Shown here piece by piece: positions 7,423 through 17,199 of a stretch of DNA of 64,000 nucleotides (position 1 is the first letter of the stretch; each line of letters starts with the position of its first letter). The notes under the pieces were generated by a model that was not told the DNA's origin, ran no database searches, and worked only from the letters and a program-made list of their open reading frames with translations. Origin of the DNA: Bog-950 sp964493695 (GTDB taxonomy: Bacteria > Bacteroidota > Bacteroidia > Chitinophagales > LD1). The stretch lies in the NCBI GenBank assembly GCA_964493695.1, contig CAZBPG010000008.1, positions 1 through 64,000 of the forward strand. The letters are read 5' to 3'. The translations under genes and the position numbers were made by a program.

Positions 7423-8874
7423 ATGTCGGACGATAAATACAGTAAATATGAAGTAGTCGTTGGCTTAGAAGTCCACGCACAACTTTCCACGCATAGCAAA
7501 ATGTATTGCGGTGACTCTGCTGAGTTTGGAGGTTCTCCCAATACACATGTGAGCGTGTTGTCACTTGGTCACCCCGGCACTTTGCCGATGGTGAACGAAA
7601 CCGCTATTGAATTTGCAGTAAAGATTGGTTTGGCAACGCATTGCAACATTCGTTACGAAAATCAGTTTGCACGCAAAAATTATTTCTATGCCGATTTGCC
7701 GAAGGGGTACCAGATTACGCAGGACAAAACTCCCATCTGCACCGGTGGTTATATTGATGTGGAAACAAACGGGGTGAAGACAAAAATTAATCTCACCCGT
7801 ATTCACCTGGAGGAAGATGCCGGGAAATCCATTCACGATATTGACCCGTATTTTACCTTGGTTGACTTGAACCGTGCCGGTGTTCCGTTGATTGAAATAG
7901 TAAGTGAACCGGACGTAAGAAGCGGTGATGAGGCAATGGCTTACCTCAACGAAATTCAAAAACTGGTTCGCTATCTGGGAATATGTGATGGTAACATGGA
8001 AGAAGGTAGCATGCGTTGCGATGCAAATATTTCTGTCCGCTTAAAAGGTTCGAATGTGTTGAACCCGCGCAGCGAAGTAAAGAACATGAACAGTATGCGC
8101 AATGTAAAGCGCGCTATTGAATTTGAATTCATGCGCCAGATAGATGCGCTGGAAGCAGGAGAGAAGATGGTCCAGGAAACGCGTGGTTTCGATGCAGTGA
8201 AAGGAGTAACTCTTTCTCAGCGCAGCAAAGAGCATGCACACGACTACCGCTATTTCCCTGAGCCCGATTTGCCACCGGTGTATGTAACCGATGAATACAT
8301 CGTTAACCTAAAGGCACACATGCCTAAACTTCCGAATCAATTGAAGTTGGAATACATGGAACAGTATGGCTTGCCAGAATACGATGCCCGGATCATTACC
8401 GATGAAAAAGAAATGGCTGAGTACTTTAATCGCTTGTTGACAGAAACAAAAAATTATAAAGCTGCTTCTAATTGGATTCTCGGACCGGTGAAGAATTCTT
8501 TGAACGAGCACGGTATTGAGATTAAGGATTTCAAAGTATCTCCGTCTAATCTTGCAAAGTTGATTGCATTGATTGACGAGGGTAAGACAAATTTCAGCGT
8601 AGCTTCCACCAAAATATTTCCTGTTGTAGTGGAGACCGGTAAAGACCCGTTGAAGATTGCCGAAGAGTTAAATCTCCTGCAAAGTAGCGATGAGGGAATG
8701 ATTGCTGGACTGATAGATGAAGTAATTGCTAAATATCCCGAAAAAGTTGCCGAATATCGCGCGGGCAAGAAAGGTTTGTTAGGTTTATTTGTAGGAGAAG
8801 TAATGAAACTTTCCAAAGGTAAAGCAGACCCGAAATTGACGAACAAATTAGTAACCGATAAACTCGAATCATAA
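7423..8874 (+). CDS. gatB: Asp-tRNA(Asn)/Glu-tRNA(Gln) amidotransferase subunit B
   Basis: GatB is the kinase/transamidation subunit of the GatCAB complex, which converts Glu-tRNA-Gln or Asp-tRNA-Asn to the amidated form. The 483-aa length is typical. Family signatures include YEVVVGLEVHAQLST at the N-terminus, LPKGYQITQ, DANISVRLKG, and the C-terminal tail domain (about 335-483) with PGRKG-like YRAGKKGLLGLFVGEVMK. The start at 7423 gives MSDDKYSKYEVVVG; an upstream in-frame codon lies inside the toxin gene. gatA and gatC are not in the window. Confidence 0.97.
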   Translation: MSDDKYSKYEVVVGLEVHAQLSTHSKMYCGDSAEFGGSPNTHVSVLSLGHPGTLPMVNETAIEFAVKIGLATHCNIRYENQFARKNYFYADLPKGYQITQDKTPICTGGYIDVETNGVKTKINLTRIHLEEDAGKSIHDIDPYFTLVDLNRAGVPLIEIVSEPDVRSGDEAMAYLNEIQKLVRYLGICDGNMEEGSMRCDANISVRLKGSNVLNPRSEVKNMNSMRNVKRAIEFEFMRQIDALEAGEKMVQETRGFDAVKGVTLSQRSKEHAHDYRYFPEPDLPPVYVTDEYIVNLKAHMPKLPNQLKLEYMEQYGLPEYDARIITDEKEMAEYFNRLLTETKNYKAASNWILGPVKNSLNEHGIEIKDFKVSPSNLAKLIALIDEGKTNFSVASTKIFPVVVETGKDPLKIAEELNLLQSSDEGMIAGLIDEVIAKYPEKVAEYRAGKKGLLGLFVGEVMKLSKGKADPKLTNKLVTDKLES

Positions 8875-8892
8875 ACCACAAACAAAACAACA

Positions 8893-10038
8893 ATGCGTAA
8901 ACTGTTAAGCGTAATACTGCTACTTACATTTTTCTCGGCCTGTAATATGGCAGGAGGGAGCGATAAATATTCTATTCAAGGGACAGTGAAAAACCATGTT
9001 TCCAAATCAATTGTACTGGAGAGGTTGGGCTTGAAGGAAGTTACAGCCGTTGATTCAGCTACTATAGATGAGACCGGTGCTTTTAAAATGCAGGGCGTTT
9101 CTGAAACAGGTTTCTACCGGTTGAAGTTAGATGCTCAAACATTTTTTCTATTCCTGTTAGAACCGGCAGAATATAAAGTGGAAATTGACCCTAAGTCCCA
9201 GGAGCCGTTCAAGGCGACCGGTTCAAAAAGCAATGATGAGTTTCAGACGGCTTTCAAAATGCTGGGCAGTACGCAACGCGATTTGCAGGGATGGAATCAG
9301 GCCTATCAAATGTATGGACAGATGGGAGCATCGCAGGATACTATGATGTATGTGCAACAGCAACTGCAGGCGGTGGCGATGAGATATGAAAGTATGATTA
9401 AGGATAGTTCCAGAACTGCTAAGAATCCATTGGTGGCTATGTTTTTGGTAACCAACGGACCAATTGATAAATTTCCTAAGGAGAATCTGTCAGTAATTCA
9501 ACGGTTAGAAAAGGAATTGCCTAAATCTTCTTATACCAAAGAGTTTCGTGAAGTATTTGCCAAATATGAAGAGCAGATGAAGCAGCAAAGTTCTGCGCAG
9601 GCAAAAGTGCAGGATGTGAGCATAGGCAAGCAGGCACCGGAAATTGATTTGAAAGACCCCAACGGGAAGAGCATTAAACTTTCATCGCTGAAAGGGAAGG
9701 TGGTGTTACTTGATTTCTGGGCAAGTTGGTGTGGTCCTTGCCGTATGGAAATGCCGAACGTGGTGGCAGCTTACAAGAAGTATAAAGACAAAGGCTTTGC
9801 AGTTTACAGTGTATCGCTTGATAAAGACGGCAATGCGTGGAAAAATTCCATTAGTTCTCTAGGGATGGTTTGGGATACGCATGTAAGCGATTTGAAATGG
9901 TGGCAATGCGAAGCCGCTATTACTTACGGCATTCAGGGAATACCGGCAGCTTATCTGTTAGACCGCGATGGGAAAATTGTGGCAACTAACCTCCGTGGAC
10001 CCGCACTGGATGCGAAAATTGCAGAACTGATTAAGTAG
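8893..10038 (+). CDS. TlpA-like thioredoxin lipoprotein with DUF4369-like N-terminus
   Basis: The protein (381 aa) begins with a lipoprotein signal peptide; the lipobox FFSAC places the lipidated cysteine at residue 17. Residues about 25-125 resemble the DUF4369 beta domain common in Bacteroidota, followed by a helical linker. The C-terminal thioredoxin fold (about 240-381) carries WASWCGPC with redox cysteines C280 and C283, and a cis-proline region GIQGIPAAY. Such proteins act as membrane-attached thiol-disulfide oxidoreductases in the cell envelope; the partner is unknown. It follows gatB by 18 bp and ends at the hairpin at 10061-10098. Confidence 0.92.
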   Translation: MRKLLSVILLLTFFSACNMAGGSDKYSIQGTVKNHVSKSIVLERLGLKEVTAVDSATIDETGAFKMQGVSETGFYRLKLDAQTFFLFLLEPAEYKVEIDPKSQEPFKATGSKSNDEFQTAFKMLGSTQRDLQGWNQAYQMYGQMGASQDTMMYVQQQLQAVAMRYESMIKDSSRTAKNPLVAMFLVTNGPIDKFPKENLSVIQRLEKELPKSSYTKEFREVFAKYEEQMKQQSSAQAKVQDVSIGKQAPEIDLKDPNGKSIKLSSLKGKVVLLDFWASWCGPCRMEMPNVVAAYKKYKDKGFAVYSVSLDKDGNAWKNSISSLGMVWDTHVSDLKWWQCEAAITYGIQGIPAAYLLDRDGKIVATNLRGPALDAKIAELIK

Positions 10039-10060
10039 CAGCATATAAAAAACGAAACTT

Positions 10061-10098
10061 AACGGTGCCACGGTTTTAAACCGTGGCACCGTTTTTTT
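10061..10098. terminator. Strong hairpin terminator between convergent genes
   Basis: A 16-bp stem (ACGGTGCCACGGTTT with its complement) is followed by T7. It can serve the TlpA-like gene on the plus strand and, less well, the glycosyltransferase gene on the minus strand. The core GTGCCACGGTT/AACCGTGGCAC recurs at 37470-37500. Confidence 0.85.
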
Positions 10099-11113
10099 AC
10101 AGGTCGCTGTATTTTTTCTTTCCTCTAAAAAAATATTGCCACAGTATGTTTGTATCAGTCAGATGTTCAGATGAAGAATGCGGAATTTGCTTTCTCTTTT
10201 TTATCAGTGATGGAATAGAGGCGTAAAAAGAAAAATGGGCCTTGAGTATAGCAATCAAATCTTTGAAGTTCCCCTTCTTGACTACGCTGTGAATAGCAGC
10301 CACACCGTCCAGCACAAAGCGCCAAAGCATTTTGAATACAAGTGTGAACCCATTCATGTTTTTGAACATCATCATTAAGTTGTTACGGAAATTCAGATAA
10401 GTTTTACGCGGATTGCCCTGTGGCAAGCTGCCTCCGCCTACATGATAGATAACGGAAGAAGGAGCTACTACAATTTTGTAACCCATGTTACGTATGCGCC
10501 AACACAAATCAATTTCCTCCTGATGAGCAAAAAAATCTTCATCCAGCCCACCGGCTTTCCAGTAAACATCAGCGCGCACAAACAAACACGCACCGGTTGC
10601 CCAGAAAATTTCCTTTACATCATCGTATTGGCCTTCATCTTTTTCAATGGTATTAAAAATTCTGCCCCGGCAAAAGGCATAACTGTTGCGGTCTAAGTAG
10701 CCACCGCTCGCACCGGCATATTCAAAATAATCTCGCTTATAATAATCGCGCAGTTTGGGTTGTGCCGCGGCAATGTTTTCATCGCGCTCCATTTCCTCTA
10801 CCACCCGTTCTACCCAGTTTTCTGTTACTTCTATATCCTGATTCAGCAGCACATAATACTTGGCATTTACCTGTTTAAGCGCATCGTTGTAGCCACCTGC
10901 ATAACCGGCATTGCGGGTATTTGAAATAACGCGTACCGAAGGATAATTCTGCTTTACAAACAATACGGAATCATCGGTAGAGCAATTGTCAGCTACGATT
11001 ATCTCACAGAGTTCGGTGGAGGTATGTTGCACTATCGAGGGCAGAAACTGCTCCAGAAATTTCTTCCCGTTCCAGCTGAGAATAACTACCGCAACTTTCT
11101 TTTGATTGTTCAA
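10097..11113 (-). CDS. Family 2 glycosyltransferase
   Basis: A 338-aa GT-A fold enzyme that would transfer a sugar from a nucleotide donor to an envelope acceptor. Features: VAVVILSWNGKKFLEQFLPS at the N-terminus, the nucleotide-binding ADNCSTDDS, the metal-site equivalent LLNQDIEV at about residues 93-100, and the catalytic region FAHQEEIDLCWRIRNMGY. The C-terminal part (about 250-338) is amphipathic and may lie on the membrane. It is closest to rhamnosyl-type GT2 enzymes, but the substrate is not predictable. It is last in a four-gene minus-strand operon with TPR and multi-pass membrane proteins, suggesting surface glycan or glycoprotein assembly. Confidence 0.9.
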   Translation of the reverse strand: MNNQKKVAVVILSWNGKKFLEQFLPSIVQHTSTELCEIIVADNCSTDDSVLFVKQNYPSVRVISNTRNAGYAGGYNDALKQVNAKYYVLLNQDIEVTENWVERVVEEMERDENIAAAQPKLRDYYKRDYFEYAGASGGYLDRNSYAFCRGRIFNTIEKDEGQYDDVKEIFWATGACLFVRADVYWKAGGLDEDFFAHQEEIDLCWRIRNMGYKIVVAPSSVIYHVGGGSLPQGNPRKTYLNFRNNLMMMFKNMNGFTLVFKMLWRFVLDGVAAIHSVVKKGNFKDLIAILKAHFSFYASIPSLIKKRKQIPHSSSEHLTDTNILWQYFFRGKKKYSDL

Positions 11114-11130
11114 TGGTATGTTTTAACCGG

Positions 11131-13143
11131 TTACTTTTTCAATTTACTCTTCGCCCAATTCAGGTTGCCTTGTGCTAAAGGATAACCGGGTTTTATTTTC
11201 AGTGCTGCATCGCATGCTTTTGCGCCCTCTTCAAATCTGTTCATGGCGTTATAAGCGGAACAAATGTTGTTATAAGCTTCAGCATAATCAGGTTTAAGCA
11301 CAAGTGCTTTTTGTGCTGCCGTAATACATTTTTCGAAATCAGAAGCGTTGTAATACATCAGGCTCAAATTCAGAAACTGCTCCGGGGTTTTGTAATTTAC
11401 ACTGGCTTCTTCTTCTACCTGTAATTGCGATTTTCCGGTGTTTGCCATTTGCAGATAAGTAGAAGCCGTGGCATCACCGGGTGCAAGTTCCAGTGTTCGC
11501 TGTGCTACTAACTTTAATTCTTCAAAACGTTTTTGCTCATACAGGAGCGGAATCAGCATATAGCGGGCATCCATTCGGGCATCTACCAAACGTATGCATT
11601 TATACAGGTTATCTATGGCTTCTGTTTTTCGTCCGTTATCTTTCAAAAAACGGGCATAGAAAAAGTAGTTGCCGGCTTCGCCACTGCCAAAATTTAAACC
11701 GCTTTTGAAATAATCTTCGGCCCCTTGTTTGTCACCTACAGCATTTTTTAAAACGGCAAGGTTTACATGCAGGAAGGAATACCTCGGGCAATACTCCAAT
11801 GCTCGGGTGTAATAATAGTTGGCTGTATCGTAAGAGGCACGTCCCATAAATACCAGGCCGTAATTCATGAGCCCGCGTCCGTTCTTAGGGCTTTTTATGC
11901 TTACATCGTGCCATAAGGTTTCTTCAGTGCGCCATACTTCGTTGCGCTGGTAGGTACCGTATGCGTAACTGCACAACAGAACAAGGAGAGCAGTTATTAG
12001 CACCGGTTGCTGTACTTGCTTCAGATATTTTTCAAGCAGCAGGTACAACGGCCACACTACCGCAATGGTCAGCCCCGCAAATGGATAGAATATACGGTGG
12101 TCGTTCATTACTTCCGCCAGTGGTACAAGCGATGTAGGAACAAGCGCAAGAAGAAACCACGACAAGCCAAACGATACCGGTCTCCATTTTTTATAACGGG
12201 ACAGATAAATGATAGAAAAAATCAGGCTGCCTAAAAAGATAAAACCGATGATGGCCTTAGGTTCAGTGAGACTTTGGAAAGTTCCCCAATCGGTGTCAGC
12301 ACTTAGTTTAGTGGGTAGAAAAAATTGCGACACGTAGTGAACGAAGATAAACGGCTGTGTAATGAAGTAATGGAAGAAAGAATATCCACCCGGTACCCAT
12401 GACACCTCTTTATGTTTAATGAAAAAATAAATACCAATAGCCGCTACAAACGAAGGAACAGCAATGAGCAAAAGTTTTTTCCATTCCATTTTTGCAAACG
12501 ACAACAAATCTTTTTGCTGTTCAAACAAAATATGGTACACCACCAGCATGGGTGCAAACATGATAGTAGTGGGCTTGGCAAGTGCGCCTATAAAAACAGG
12601 AATCAGGTAGAGATAAAATTTCCTTGCAACAGCAGAATACTGATACACCACAAACGCCAGCACTACAAACAAAGTTGAAATGCTATCTGACCGTGATATC
12701 ACGTAATTGATAGTTTCTGCCATGGAGGGGTGAAGCATATAGAATGCAACGGCAAACAGAGCGATGAACTTATTGGGGGTGTTTGCCGAAACAACATCCA
12801 GTATTTTTACAAAGAAGAAAAACATGAACGCCCCCTGTAGCAAGAACAAAATAAAGGTGGAAAGATGAAAGTATACCGGGTTAAGCCCTTTGCCTAAGTA
12901 GTAATCAATGGCCAGCGTAGTAGAAACAATAGGGCGGTAAGAAGCATTGGATGGTTTGGAACTGAACGTAGAAGCATCTTTAAAAAACAGCGGTATGTTG
13001 CTTATGCGCTGAATGTAGATGTTGTTTTGTACAGCATGCGAATCATCAAAGTGAAAATCATTATGCCAGTGATTGGAATACGTAACTACAATGCCTGCCA
13101 AAAGCAAGAAGGAAAAGAGAATAAGTTTTACCCGGACGGTCAT
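11131..13143 (-). CDS. Multi-pass membrane protein with C-terminal TPR repeats
   Basis: The 670-aa protein has about 10-11 transmembrane segments in residues 5-410, then at least five tetratricopeptide repeats (for example PDYAEAYNNICSAYNAMNRF). An early exported loop has HFDDSHAVQNN, whose acidic pair resembles the GT-C active-site position of protein O-mannosyltransferases and TMTC proteins. A lipid-linked sugar transferase acting on proteins is therefore plausible, but is inference. It lies 17 bp upstream of the GT2 gene and 9 bp downstream of the small TPR gene, clearly in one operon. Confidence 0.75.
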   Translation of the reverse strand: MTVRVKLILFSFLLLAGIVVTYSNHWHNDFHFDDSHAVQNNIYIQRISNIPLFFKDASTFSSKPSNASYRPIVSTTLAIDYYLGKGLNPVYFHLSTFILFLLQGAFMFFFFVKILDVVSANTPNKFIALFAVAFYMLHPSMAETINYVISRSDSISTLFVVLAFVVYQYSAVARKFYLYLIPVFIGALAKPTTIMFAPMLVVYHILFEQQKDLLSFAKMEWKKLLLIAVPSFVAAIGIYFFIKHKEVSWVPGGYSFFHYFITQPFIFVHYVSQFFLPTKLSADTDWGTFQSLTEPKAIIGFIFLGSLIFSIIYLSRYKKWRPVSFGLSWFLLALVPTSLVPLAEVMNDHRIFYPFAGLTIAVVWPLYLLLEKYLKQVQQPVLITALLVLLCSYAYGTYQRNEVWRTEETLWHDVSIKSPKNGRGLMNYGLVFMGRASYDTANYYYTRALEYCPRYSFLHVNLAVLKNAVGDKQGAEDYFKSGLNFGSGEAGNYFFYARFLKDNGRKTEAIDNLYKCIRLVDARMDARYMLIPLLYEQKRFEELKLVAQRTLELAPGDATASTYLQMANTGKSQLQVEEEASVNYKTPEQFLNLSLMYYNASDFEKCITAAQKALVLKPDYAEAYNNICSAYNAMNRFEEGAKACDAALKIKPGYPLAQGNLNWAKSKLKK

Positions 13144-13152
13144 CTTCGGAAT

Positions 13153-13635
13153 TTATTTTTTGTTTTTCATTTCAGTGGCCCATGCCAGGTTTCGCTTCGC
13201 AAGATCCAGGTTGGGATTGATGGCCAGCGCACGTTTGCATATTTCTATCTCTGCGTCATAATCTTTCATGCATCCGTAAGCGGCAGCAATGTTATTAAAT
13301 GCCAGGTCGCCTTTGGGATTATACTCCAGCGCTTTTTCCCATGCTTTTATACTTTCAGGATATTGCTGTGCATTGTAATATGCCAAACCAAGATTGATGT
13401 AAGAAGCATAATCGGGTTTTGCGTTGGCAATTTGTAATGCCGCTTCAATGGCCGATGAAGGATTTGAATTCTGTACCGGTGTAATACTTACCGGAGTAAT
13501 CTGCGGCAGCGGTTCAGGTTTCTGTAAATTAACCACTACCGTATATACTACAGGTATAAGAATAACCAACAGCAAAACGGCCGTAGCATAATTCAACCGG
13601 AATGACGGTTCATGATTGCTTTCTTTCTCACTCAT
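13153..13635 (-). CDS. Small membrane-anchored TPR protein
   Basis: This 160-aa protein has one transmembrane segment (about 15-35) and a periplasmic or cytoplasmic region of about three TPR units, including YINLGLAYYNAQQYPESIKAW and FNNIAAAYGCMKDYDAEIEI. Its C-terminal repeats resemble those of the next gene (DLAKRNLAWATEMK against PLAQGNLNWAKSKL), so it may derive from a duplication of that TPR tail. It overlaps the upstream gene by 8 bp. A scaffold role in the glycosylation operon is likely but unproven. Confidence 0.8.
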   Translation of the reverse strand: MSEKESNHEPSFRLNYATAVLLLVILIPVVYTVVVNLQKPEPLPQITPVSITPVQNSNPSSAIEAALQIANAKPDYASYINLGLAYYNAQQYPESIKAWEKALEYNPKGDLAFNNIAAAYGCMKDYDAEIEICKRALAINPNLDLAKRNLAWATEMKNKK

Positions 13636-15127
13636 AACTTAAAGGTTTATACTTTCTGTAAAATGCTATTTCTTTTTTAGTGAATTCAATCTTGTAAAGG
13701 TTGACGATAAACAGGAGCAACGATATAATAAGTGTTATACACAACCAAAGCCACACATATTCAGTCATCCATCTGCCCAGGTGCATAAAAAACCACTGGT
13801 TTGGGAATGTAATAGTACCATCTTTAAGCAGGGCGTTTTCTGGTGCATAGTCAAAGAATAACCACAACTTAGCTAACGCAAAGTTGAAGACAAAAATGAG
13901 CAGGTAAAACGTTTTTTTAAACTCATACTTTCCTAAAAAAAGTGAAACTATAATCATTATCCAGGGGAAGAAATATACCAGTCTGCGCGATTCTGCCTGC
14001 GCAAAGAACAGGAACAGGCTGATAAAGATTACTCCTGCAACCCCCAATCCGAAGGACGTAAAATAGGCAGAGATTTCTTTCCAAAACAGAATACATAACA
14101 ATAACACACAGCCGAAGTAATTGAAATGACTGACCAGCGCAATTAAAGGCCTTTGGAAGGCATAAACCATTGTAATTTCAATTTGAGTAAACGGAGAAAG
14201 AAATTCAGACGGTGCGTTTACTTTAAGCGATGAACGAACCAGGAGGAATACAACGGTCAGGGCAAGGAGGGCGAAAATACGGTTGCCGTCTAACACGGAG
14301 CGATAGTATTTGAAATCAAAAAAGGTTCTGTTGTCAAGAAGGTATGACATAAAGTAATACAGCAAACCGGTAAACAGAAAAGCCACCGGTAACATTCCCG
14401 TGCCTATAGGCAATGTAAACAGGTCCTCTGCCTTTCCTTCTTTATAAATTACAAAATACCAGCTCACAGCTATCGCGTAACCAGCACATAGCATTCCCAA
14501 AGCAAACAGCCCACCTTTAGGTAACGGATGAACTTTGTTTTCGGTTTTTGCGAAAAGAATAAGTGCAAACGCCATAGCTAAAAGGAGTGGCCAGGTAAAT
14601 GCACCAATCAATCCCGTGAGGAAAACGTTTGACAGTTCTCCCCGCACAAAGAAATAAAAGAGAGCAACGCTTAAAAAGAAAGCCGGTGTATCGGTCATTA
14701 CCGGATAGTAATAAGTGAAAACAATTACACCGTAATTCAGAAACACTAATACGAAGCCGGTGAGTTGAGAAGCCGGACTCAACTTATACTGGTCGAAAAT
14801 TCTTTTCACCATTAAAGCGCTAAGCCCGATTAAAACTGTGTTCATAATCTTAAAAGCCAGAATCACATTTGCTGGTTCAAAAGATATACTCAGCAATTTA
14901 AACAAGATATGAATGAGCAGGCAAGGCAATATGCGTAGTACCAGGTAGGAGTTGAGCACTTCACTTTCAAATCCGTTTACAGTCAGGGAATAGTAGTTGT
15001 AGCCATCCCACCCCAACCCGGCATTTGCAGGAAGTTGCGGCATAAAGATGCGCCAGATACAAATGGCAACAACTAATAGGGGCAGTATATATGGATTGCC
15101 TGTCAGTTTCCGGATAAAAACCTGCAT
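13628..15127 (-). CDS. Multi-pass membrane protein, possible GT-C glycosyltransferase
   Basis: A 499-aa polytopic protein with roughly 11-12 hydrophobic segments. After the first segment it has GLGWDGYNYYSL, and near residue 145 a loop YYPVMTDTPAFF; an acidic residue in the first exported loop and a later Asp-Pro-like motif are found in many GT-C enzymes using polyprenyl-linked sugars. I do not recognise a specific family. It is the first gene of the operon that continues with two TPR proteins and a GT2 enzyme. The intergenic 15128-15241 upstream shows nothing definite. Confidence 0.65.
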   Translation of the reverse strand: MQVFIRKLTGNPYILPLLVVAICIWRIFMPQLPANAGLGWDGYNYYSLTVNGFESEVLNSYLVLRILPCLLIHILFKLLSISFEPANVILAFKIMNTVLIGLSALMVKRIFDQYKLSPASQLTGFVLVFLNYGVIVFTYYYPVMTDTPAFFLSVALFYFFVRGELSNVFLTGLIGAFTWPLLLAMAFALILFAKTENKVHPLPKGGLFALGMLCAGYAIAVSWYFVIYKEGKAEDLFTLPIGTGMLPVAFLFTGLLYYFMSYLLDNRTFFDFKYYRSVLDGNRIFALLALTVVFLLVRSSLKVNAPSEFLSPFTQIEITMVYAFQRPLIALVSHFNYFGCVLLLCILFWKEISAYFTSFGLGVAGVIFISLFLFFAQAESRRLVYFFPWIMIIVSLFLGKYEFKKTFYLLIFVFNFALAKLWLFFDYAPENALLKDGTITFPNQWFFMHLGRWMTEYVWLWLCITLIISLLLFIVNLYKIEFTKKEIAFYRKYKPLSYE

Positions 15128-15241
15128 GAGCCAAAAATAGAAAAGTACTTAGTAGTTGGAATTATACAGTAAGTTGCTTAAGGATTTTTTGAACTATGCC
15201 AACTTCCTTTCCGACAAAATAGTAAATGATATTTTAGCACC

Positions 15242-15421
15242 ATGAGCAAACCCCTGATATCGGTTGTAAATGACGATGGAGTAACAGCACCGGGAATAAA
15301 AGCATTGGTGGAAGCAGTGAAGGATTTGGGAGAAGTGGTGGTAGTGGCACCCGATTCACAGCAATCGGGAATGGGACATGCCATTACCATTAACAAACCG
15401 CTGCGCCTTAGACCTTGTTGA
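15242..15421 (+). pseudogene. surE: Truncated 5' fragment of surE (5'-nucleotidase)
   Basis: The reading frame starts MSKPLISVVNDDGVTAPGIK and continues with VVVVAPDSQQSGMGHAITIN then KPLRL, which is the N-terminal third of SurE including the metal-binding Asp pair (NDDG) and the Ser/Asn region. After KPLRL it runs into two unrelated codons and a stop, about 59 codons in total against about 250 in the family. The next bases show no SurE continuation in any frame. Either the gene is broken by a rearrangement, or the scaffold is wrongly joined near the gap that begins 300 bp further on. Confidence 0.8.
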
Positions 15422-15603
15422 TGCTCCTGCCGATCCTTATAGCGATACGTCACCAACAAACAAAAAAGATTGCGAAACAAACTCCGCTAAACCATCTGCA
15501 AGTGTTTGTTGAAGCAACCTTCCGTTTCGTATCTGGCTGTTAAGTCCTCTCATTGCTCCACCGATAAAGCTATTGGCGGCACGCGGTTGGAGAAGATTTA
15601 GTG
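15422..15603. other. Unassigned DNA after the surE fragment
   Basis: No gene is supported. One minus-strand frame is open for about 55 codons without a recognisable start or family. GAAGCAACCTTCCG at 15513 recurs at 19010 beside cas2. Confidence 0.4.
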
Positions 15604-16050
15604 GAGGCCTGCCTCTTTCCCTTTGCCCTTTGCTTTTTGCTCTTTCCCTTTTGCCCTTTGCCTTTTACTTACTGCCACTGCCACTGCCACTGCTACTGCC
15701 ACCGCCACTGCTACTGCTACTGCCNNNNNNNNNNNNNNNNNNNNNNNNNNNNNNNNNNNNNNNNNNNNNNNNNNNNNNNNNNNNNNNNNNNNNNNNNNNN
15801 NNNNNNNNNNNNNNNNNNNNNNNNGCGTTTCCTTTTGCTCTTTCCCTTTTGTTCTTTGCCTTTTACTTACTGCCACTGCTACTGCCACTGCCACTGCCAC
15901 TGCTACTGCCACTGCCACTGCCACTGCTACTGCCACCGCCACTGCTACTGCTACTGCCACTTTCCCACTTTGCCTTTTGCCTTTCGCGTTTCCTTTTGCT
16001 CTTTCCCTTTTGTTCTTTGCCTTTTACTTACTGCCACTGCCACTGCCCTT
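15604..16050. repeat. Low-complexity pyrimidine-rich repeats flanking an assembly gap
   Basis: The sequence alternates between CTGCCA/CTGCTA hexamer arrays (15670-15724, 15868-15960) and blocks such as GCTCTTTCCCTTTTG and CTTTGCCTTTTACTTA. The block plus hexamer unit is present at least three times. A run of exactly 100 N (15725-15824) marks a scaffold gap placed inside the array, so its true length is unknown. Open frames here (Ala-Val or Cys-His repeats) come from the hexamer and are not genes. Confidence 0.9.
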
Positions 16051-16054
16051 TGCA

Positions 16055-16960
16055 TTAAGGCTTCGGCTCCATCAACACCACCACCGTCTTCTTCTCATTA
16101 TGGCTCATCATTACTGTTGCCTCCTTATCTAAGAACAACTTATGCTTCACCACAAAACTATGGTTACCCTCCTCTATGTTTTTATAAGTCACAAAACCCT
16201 TATCCGTGCTTACCTTCGCCACTGCCGATTCATCACGGTAACTTTTCGCACCGCGTATCGGCTGGTTCGTAACCCCGTTCAGCACCAGCAGTTTCAATAC
16301 CGTCCCAAAACTTCCCGGGTCAACAATCACTCTTGTTGCAGCGTAGGCTCCGTAAAACTCAGCGTTTCCGTTATGCATAAAAACCAAGGCCGTCTTATCC
16401 ATCTGCTCCTTCAGCAGCTTATCCGCATCCTTAAACATCGTGTTCATTTGTGCCCGTATCGCTTTCCTCTCGCTCCGGCTTAAGCGTGGCTTCGGGGCTT
16501 TATTGCTGTAATCAGTAATCGCTGTTTGAAAAGTTCCCAGCAACGCAGCCGTCACTCCGTAATCGCCCAGCACCCCTAAGTTCGCACTCGCTACATCAAA
16601 AACATGCTGGCATATCGGCACCACCTCATCATCCTTCGCATCGTTCACATCCGTAAACGTAATCTTCATCTGCCCCTTCAAATCCTCATCATTAATTACC
16701 GAGGCATAGGCAAACACAAGTCCCGCTATCCCCGACCCCAGCGTGGCAAGCTCCTTCTTCGCGCTCCTCTTCGAGGTCGCCAGCCCACCGGTCTGCTCCT
16801 CAAGCTTCACCGCTGCAGCGGCAATGGCGGCCACCGTTGTTTTAAAGGCATTATAAGTAGTTTGAAAAGCCACTACCAGAGCAATAATGGCCAGGTTCCC
16901 TTCGCAAAGCGCTATCACAGTATTATACATGTTCAGCTTTGCTTCTTTTTTAGCTTCCAT
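16055..16960 (-). CDS. Uncharacterised protein with C-terminal beta domain
   Basis: A 301-aa protein I do not recognise as a named family. Residues 1-60 contain a moderately hydrophobic helix (NLAIIALVVAFQTTYNAF) and Ala-rich helices; residues about 60-205 are helical; residues about 215-301 look like a beta-sandwich of the carboxypeptidase-regulatory type (LKLLVLNGVTNQPIRGA, GFVTYKNIEEGNHSFVV). No clear signal peptide is present. It stands alone between repeat-rich DNA and the CRISPR array. A 19-bp motif upstream (17200-17218) is shared with the gene at 38165, which also joins a helical region to a beta domain. Confidence 0.75.
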   Translation of the reverse strand: MEAKKEAKLNMYNTVIALCEGNLAIIALVVAFQTTYNAFKTTVAAIAAAAVKLEEQTGGLATSKRSAKKELATLGSGIAGLVFAYASVINDEDLKGQMKITFTDVNDAKDDEVVPICQHVFDVASANLGVLGDYGVTAALLGTFQTAITDYSNKAPKPRLSRSERKAIRAQMNTMFKDADKLLKEQMDKTALVFMHNGNAEFYGAYAATRVIVDPGSFGTVLKLLVLNGVTNQPIRGAKSYRDESAVAKVSTDKGFVTYKNIEEGNHSFVVKHKLFLDKEATVMMSHNEKKTVVVLMEPKP

Positions 16961-17199
16961 AAAACATAGTATTTGGTTAAGTAACCCTATGCCTCATAAT
17001 TTCTCTTTTTTTTACCCGCTGTAGCCTTGGCGTAAGCGGGTCTGCTATTAATTTTTAATTTATAATTCTCAATTCTCAATTCCCAAATTCCCTCTTTCCT
17101 CTTTGCCTTTTGCTTATTGCCCTTTGCATTTTTCTCTTAACGCTCCCCCCATTTAAAATATTTCGTTCGCTCAATTCTTTTTTACATTTTTTAAAAATT

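Noticed and set aside
15573..16272. Several open frames over the gap region with Cys-His, Ala-Val or Leu-Pro repeats
   Set aside because: They are translations of the CTGCCA hexamer and CTTTGCC words in different frames and cross the N run; no family or start signal.
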